A model generated the notes under the pieces. It worked only from the letters and a program-made list of their open reading frames with translations. It ran no database searches and was not told where the DNA came from. The position numbers and the translations under genes are program-made. Of a stretch of 64,000 nt of DNA, positions 60,633-64,000 are shown piece after piece. Position 1 is the first letter of the stretch, and each line of letters starts with the position of its first letter. The DNA comes from Thalassospira sp. HJ (GTDB lineage Bacteria; Pseudomonadota; Alphaproteobacteria; Rhodospirillales; Thalassospiraceae): the NCBI RefSeq assembly GCF_000948415.1, contig NZ_JYII01000010.1, positions 434,001 to 498,000 on the forward strand, written 5' to 3'.

Positions 60633-62042
60633 TTATTCCACCACGCCACAGGATTTTAAGGCCGATACAATTTTCGAAACGTAAATGCCAAGTGATCCTT
60701 TGATCAAAACAACGTCGCCATCGCGCAAATCGGCCTTGATCGGCTCAATCGCGTCTTCGGCAACCTCAAAGTGGCCGGCATTGCGTTCGGAAGGCAGGGT
60801 TTTGTCGAGTTCGGCCATCAGTGGCCCGACCGAATAGACCCGATCAATTTCAAGCGAGGTCAGCGGGTGATGAAGATCGGCATGCATCTTGGCTGCAATA
60901 TCACCGAGTTCGCGCATCTCACCCAGAACCGCAATCTTGCGTCCGCCTTCGCCCGGTTTGGTCTGCGATAGCACCTTGATTCCGGCCATCATTGAGGTCG
61001 GATTGGCGTTATAGGCGTCATCAATCAGGGTAAAGGTGCCATCACCGGACGGCAGCTTGACTGTGAGTGTCTGACCACGACCGGCAGGCGGGGTGACATC
61101 GGCCAGATCCTTCGACGCTTGAAGAAGGTCAGCACCAATCGCATCGACACAGCCCAGAACGGCAAGAGAGTTCAGAACCCAGTGTTCGCCCGGGCAGCCA
61201 ATGAAGTATTCCAGGTCCTGACCACCAACACGGGCTCGGACCGCACTGCCATCTGTGACGATGTTGGCTTCAAACAGGCGATAGTTGGATACCGCATCCG
61301 TGCCAAAGCATTTGATGTTGGTCAGGCCCAGTTCCTTGGCGCGCCGCGCAAGGGCAAAGTAATGCAGGTTGTCACGGTTCAGGATGACGGTGCCATCGCT
61401 TTCAAGGCCTTCGAAAATCTCCGCCTTGGCCATGGCGATTTCGGCTTCGTCCTTGAAGAATTCGGTGTGAGCGCCCACCACGGTGGTAATCAGCGCCACC
61501 GAAGGCTTGACCATTTTCACAAGCGTGCTGATCTCACCCGGATGGTTCATGCCGATTTCAAAGACGCCGTATTCAGCATCAACCGGCAAGGTTGCCAGGG
61601 TGATCGGTACACCCCAGTGGTTGTTGAAGCTGGCCGGGCTGGCGTGGGTTTTTCCCTGCTCGGACAGTACGTATTTAAGTGCTTCCTTGGTGCCGGTCTT
61701 GCCGACACTACCGGTGATGGCAACGATTTTGGCTTTGCTGCGCGCACGACCGGCAAGGCCAAGGCGCTCAAGGGCAGCCATGGTGTCATCGACCAGAAGA
61801 ACCTTGTCGGTATCGGTAATGCCGTTGGCATCGGAAACCATTACGGCATGGGCGCCGGCATCAAGGGCGGCCTGGGCAAATTTGTGGCCGTCGAAATTCG
61901 GGCCTTTAAGTGCGATGAAAAGATCGCCTTCGCTGACTTTGCGGCTGTCAATCGAGATGCCGGTTACCGTCCAGTCCCCGGTGGTTTTGCCACCGGTTGC
62001 GGTCGCGGCATCCTGTGCGGTCCATAAAACAGCCTGCGTCAT
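60633..62042 (-). CDS. murF: UDP-N-acetylmuramoyl-tripeptide--D-alanyl-D-alanine ligase MurF
   Basis: Adds D-Ala-D-Ala to complete the pentapeptide. The 469-residue protein has the N-terminal ISIDSRKVSEGDLFIALKG, the P-loop ITGSVGKTGTKEAL (about 109-122), the EIGMNHPGEISTLVKMVKP block and the C-terminal LIDDAYNANPTSM. Length is typical. murE precedes it by 59 bp; a 310-bp gap follows before mraY. Confidence 0.97.
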   Translation of the reverse strand: MTQAVLWTAQDAATATGGKTTGDWTVTGISIDSRKVSEGDLFIALKGPNFDGHKFAQAALDAGAHAVMVSDANGITDTDKVLLVDDTMAALERLGLAGRARSKAKIVAITGSVGKTGTKEALKYVLSEQGKTHASPASFNNHWGVPITLATLPVDAEYGVFEIGMNHPGEISTLVKMVKPSVALITTVVGAHTEFFKDEAEIAMAKAEIFEGLESDGTVILNRDNLHYFALARRAKELGLTNIKCFGTDAVSNYRLFEANIVTDGSAVRARVGGQDLEYFIGCPGEHWVLNSLAVLGCVDAIGADLLQASKDLADVTPPAGRGQTLTVKLPSGDGTFTLIDDAYNANPTSMMAGIKVLSQTKPGEGGRKIAVLGEMRELGDIAAKMHADLHHPLTSLEIDRVYSVGPLMAELDKTLPSERNAGHFEVAEDAIEPIKADLRDGDVVLIKGSLGIYVSKIVSALKSCGVVE

Positions 62043-62101
62043 AACGTCACTTTCTTTTCGCTCAGACCATCACGGCCAAAGCGCCGTAACGGGAATTAAG
62101 G

Positions 62102-63562
62102 TCAGTTGCCACCTGCAAGGATGCTACGGGCAACGGATGCATCATCGAATGGAAGGACCGTATCACCGACAACCTGGCCTCTTTCATGGCCTTTTCCGGC
62201 GATAATAAGGACATCGTTGCGCTGAAGAATGCCAATGCCCCGTTTGATCGCTTCGGCGCGATCACCGATCTCGACGGCACCTTCGCATTTTTCCTTGATC
62301 GCGGCACGAATGGTGGCAGGATCTTCGCTGCGCGGATTGTCATCGGTGATGATGGCAATATCGGCAAAGTCGTGGGCAACCTGTCCCATCAACGGGCGTT
62401 TGCCGACGTCACGGTCTCCACCGGCCCCCAATACACAAACAAGGCGGCCTTTGCAATGCGGACGGACGGCCTTGATCACGGTTTCAAGCGCATCTGGCGT
62501 ATGGGCATAATCAACAAAGACCGGTGCGCCAAAGCTGGTTTTGCCAACCAGTTCAAGACGACCGCGCACCCCTTCAAGTTTTTCAAGCGCAAGAACAGCC
62601 TGATCAAGGTCCGCACCCGATGCCACAACGATGGAAAGGGCGGCCAGTGCGTTCATCACCTGGAAGCTGCCCATCAGCGGCAGGTGGATGCTGTATTCGC
62701 CCTTGTTCGCGGCAAGGCGGATCTGGGTGCCGGTGCTGTCAGGGGTTGCCTTGATCAGCTTGATGTCATCGGCGTTCTGGCCATAGGACATCACATTGAT
62801 ACCGCGCTTGGCGCAAAGCTCTTTCAGAAGGCCGAACTGTTCGACATCGGCATTAAGCACTGCCGTACCGTCCGTGACCAGAAGGTCCGAGAACAGGCGG
62901 GCCTTGGCGGCAAAGTATTTTTCAAACGTGCCGTGATAATCAAGATGATCACGCGACAGGTTGGTAAAGGCGGCTACCGTGACCTTGACGCCATCAAGGC
63001 GGTACTGGTCAAGCCCGTGCGAGCTTGCTTCCATTGCGACATGGGTGACACCGATGCCACACATTTCATCAAGGCTTTGATGCAGGGCGACCGGATCCGG
63101 CGTGGTCAGCGAGCCGGGAATTTTCGCACCCGCTGCACGAATGCCAAGGGTCCCGATCGATCCCGACATATTGCCCAAGATCGTCCAGAGCTGTTCGGTA
63201 AAGATTGCGGTCGATGTTTTGCCGTTCGTACCGGTGATCGCTGCAATGTTTGCCGGTTGCTGGCCGTAAAAACGGGCAGCCAACTGGGCATAGCGTTTGC
63301 GCGGATTTTCCACCGGGATCAGCGGAACCGTGGGGGCTGCCGGTCTTGGTGTGCCGTCCTTTGCCAGGATGGCGGCGGCACCAAGCTTGATCGCATCAGC
63401 GATATACTTGGACCCGTCATCACGTGCACCGGACAGGGCGGCAAACATATAGCCATCCTTCACAGTGCGTGAGTCTGCTGTCAGGCCCGTGATATCCGGG
63501 TCCTGTCCTTCGGCATGTTTCAATGCCGCCTGATCACCTGCCATGAGCTCAGAAAGACGCAA
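62102..63562 (-). CDS. murE: UDP-MurNAc-tripeptide synthetase MurE (meso-diaminopimelate-adding)
   Basis: Adds the third residue to the peptide stem. The 486-residue protein has the P-loop ITGTNGKTSTAIFTEQLW, the carbamylated-lysine region and the DDNPRSEDP motif; DNPR marks meso-diaminopimelate specificity, as expected for a Gram-negative. The frame opens at TTG 63589, but a second TTG at 63562 (MRLSELMAGDQ) has AGGGGGAG 7 bases upstream and matches the usual MurE start. This start lies inside the end of ftsI, overlapping it by 14 bases. Confidence 0.95.
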   Translation of the reverse strand: MRLSELMAGDQAALKHAEGQDPDITGLTADSRTVKDGYMFAALSGARDDGSKYIADAIKLGAAAILAKDGTPRPAAPTVPLIPVENPRKRYAQLAARFYGQQPANIAAITGTNGKTSTAIFTEQLWTILGNMSGSIGTLGIRAAGAKIPGSLTTPDPVALHQSLDEMCGIGVTHVAMEASSHGLDQYRLDGVKVTVAAFTNLSRDHLDYHGTFEKYFAAKARLFSDLLVTDGTAVLNADVEQFGLLKELCAKRGINVMSYGQNADDIKLIKATPDSTGTQIRLAANKGEYSIHLPLMGSFQVMNALAALSIVVASGADLDQAVLALEKLEGVRGRLELVGKTSFGAPVFVDYAHTPDALETVIKAVRPHCKGRLVCVLGAGGDRDVGKRPLMGQVAHDFADIAIITDDNPRSEDPATIRAAIKEKCEGAVEIGDRAEAIKRGIGILQRNDVLIIAGKGHERGQVVGDTVLPFDDASVARSILAGGN

Positions 63563-64000
63563 GTTTGCGCTCCCCCTTGCGAAGTTCAATCTGCAACGCT
63601 TGCTCTATTTCCGGCGCCTTCGCATTCGCCGGTTCAATGCCCAAAAGGGGAGCAATACGTGTCACAACCTTGCCAACGGCAGGGGCGGACACCCAACCTG
63701 CTGTGGCAAATCCATAAGTTTCTTTGGTGCCTTTGGGCTCGTCCAACGTCACCAGAACCACGTATTTCGGGTCCTGCATCGGGAAGGCGGCGACAAAGGT
63801 CGACATGCGGGCGTTCTTGACGTAGCGCCCGTTCACGAGTTTTTCCGAGGTGCCGGTCTTCCCGCCAAGGAAGTAACCCGCCACTTCGGCCTTCTTGCCA
63901 GAACCTTCGGTGACGACCAGTCGCATCAGGCGACGAAGTTGTTCCGAGGTTTTCTGGGAAAACACACGTTCGCCTGCCGGTGCGCCATCCTGCTTAAGGA
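63549..64000 (-). CDS. ftsI: Penicillin-binding protein FtsI, C-terminal part (cut by window edge)
   Basis: Division-specific transpeptidase (PBP3), here only the last 150 residues. The frame is open to the window edge. It contains the KTGT box (GYFLGGKTGTSEK) of the transpeptidase active site, preceded by LRRLMRLVVTEGSGKKAEVAGY and followed by STFVAAFPMQDPKYVVLVTL, as in FtsI. The earlier SxxK and SxN motifs lie beyond the window. Position at the head of the mur cluster, before murE, supports FtsI rather than another class B PBP. Confidence 0.92.
   Translation of the reverse strand, partial: LKQDGAPAGERVFSQKTSEQLRRLMRLVVTEGSGKKAEVAGYFLGGKTGTSEKLVNGRYVKNARMSTFVAAFPMQDPKYVVLVTLDEPKGTKETYGFATAGWVSAPAVGKVVTRIAPLLGIEPANAKAPEIEQALQIELRKGERKLASF

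Overview
The window is a gene-dense stretch of an alphaproteobacterial chromosome, most likely Rhodospirillales. The overall gene style resembles Thalassospira, but that genus is an impression and was not tested. Support for Alphaproteobacteria: methionine synthase split into two proteins beside metF and a fused ArsR/methyltransferase regulator, a direct-repeat GTTC-N7-GTTC LexA box in front of recN, an FtsZ with a long C-terminal linker, and the gene order ftsI-murE-murF-mraY-murD-ftsW-murG-murC-murB-ddl-ftsQ-ftsA-ftsZ-lpxC-bamD-recN-ligA. I found no CRISPR array, tRNA, rRNA, prophage or insertion sequence. It looks like core genome with small accessory pockets.

Layout, left to right. 1-1019: start of a LysR-type regulator (minus strand, cut by the edge) divergent from a DUF1989 protein. 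1085-4201: molybdate uptake, modBC, a short ModE-like regulator, and a separate modA whose promoter is covered by a perfect Mo-box palindrome. 4370-9690: a small membrane protein, then a DnaQ-like exonuclease with a CNB-CBS-DUF294 protein, next to an acetate-type sodium/solute symporter and its small DUF4212 partner. 10277-13535: ettA, then mlaC and mlaA (outer-membrane lipid asymmetry). 13838-19580: methionine/folate operon (ArsR-methyltransferase regulator, metF, two-part metH) behind a visible promoter/operator and a perfect FNR-type box. 19658-22992: Bcr/CflA-type exporter and a ClC-CBS chloride channel. 23062-25843: accessory pocket with a stand-alone wecB between two small proteins that share motifs, one of them a XopAW-like EF-hand protein. 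26034-29347: uvrD/pcrA helicase and prmA. 29715-34419: HD-GYP response regulator with a variant GYP motif and a large hybrid histidine kinase. 34608-40462: a candidate small gene, an extended Xaa-Pro aminopeptidase, an aldo/keto reductase, and a divergent LysR/EamA pair around a strong dyad. 40485-45280: thermonuclease-like protein, NTF2-like protein, ligA and SOS-controlled recN. 45533-64000: bamD, lpxC and the whole division and cell-wall (dcw) cluster up to a truncated ftsI, all on the minus strand.

How the parts work together. The dcw genes make the UDP-MurNAc-pentapeptide and lipid II precursors (murB-F, ddl, mraY, murG) and use them at the divisome (ftsI, ftsW, ftsQ, ftsA, ftsZ); lpxC and bamD add outer-membrane biogenesis. 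Many junctions overlap by 4 to 14 bases, so translation is probably coupled. The clearest regulatory reads are the recN SOS promoter, the modA Mo-box, the met-operon operator, and two LysR-type dyads. The least explained items are the paired QLSD/AQVS-motif proteins around wecB, the inverted repeat plus 33-codon ORF inside the dcw cluster, and a 63-codon candidate gene at 34608-34799. No clearly new multi-gene defence or metabolic system is visible.
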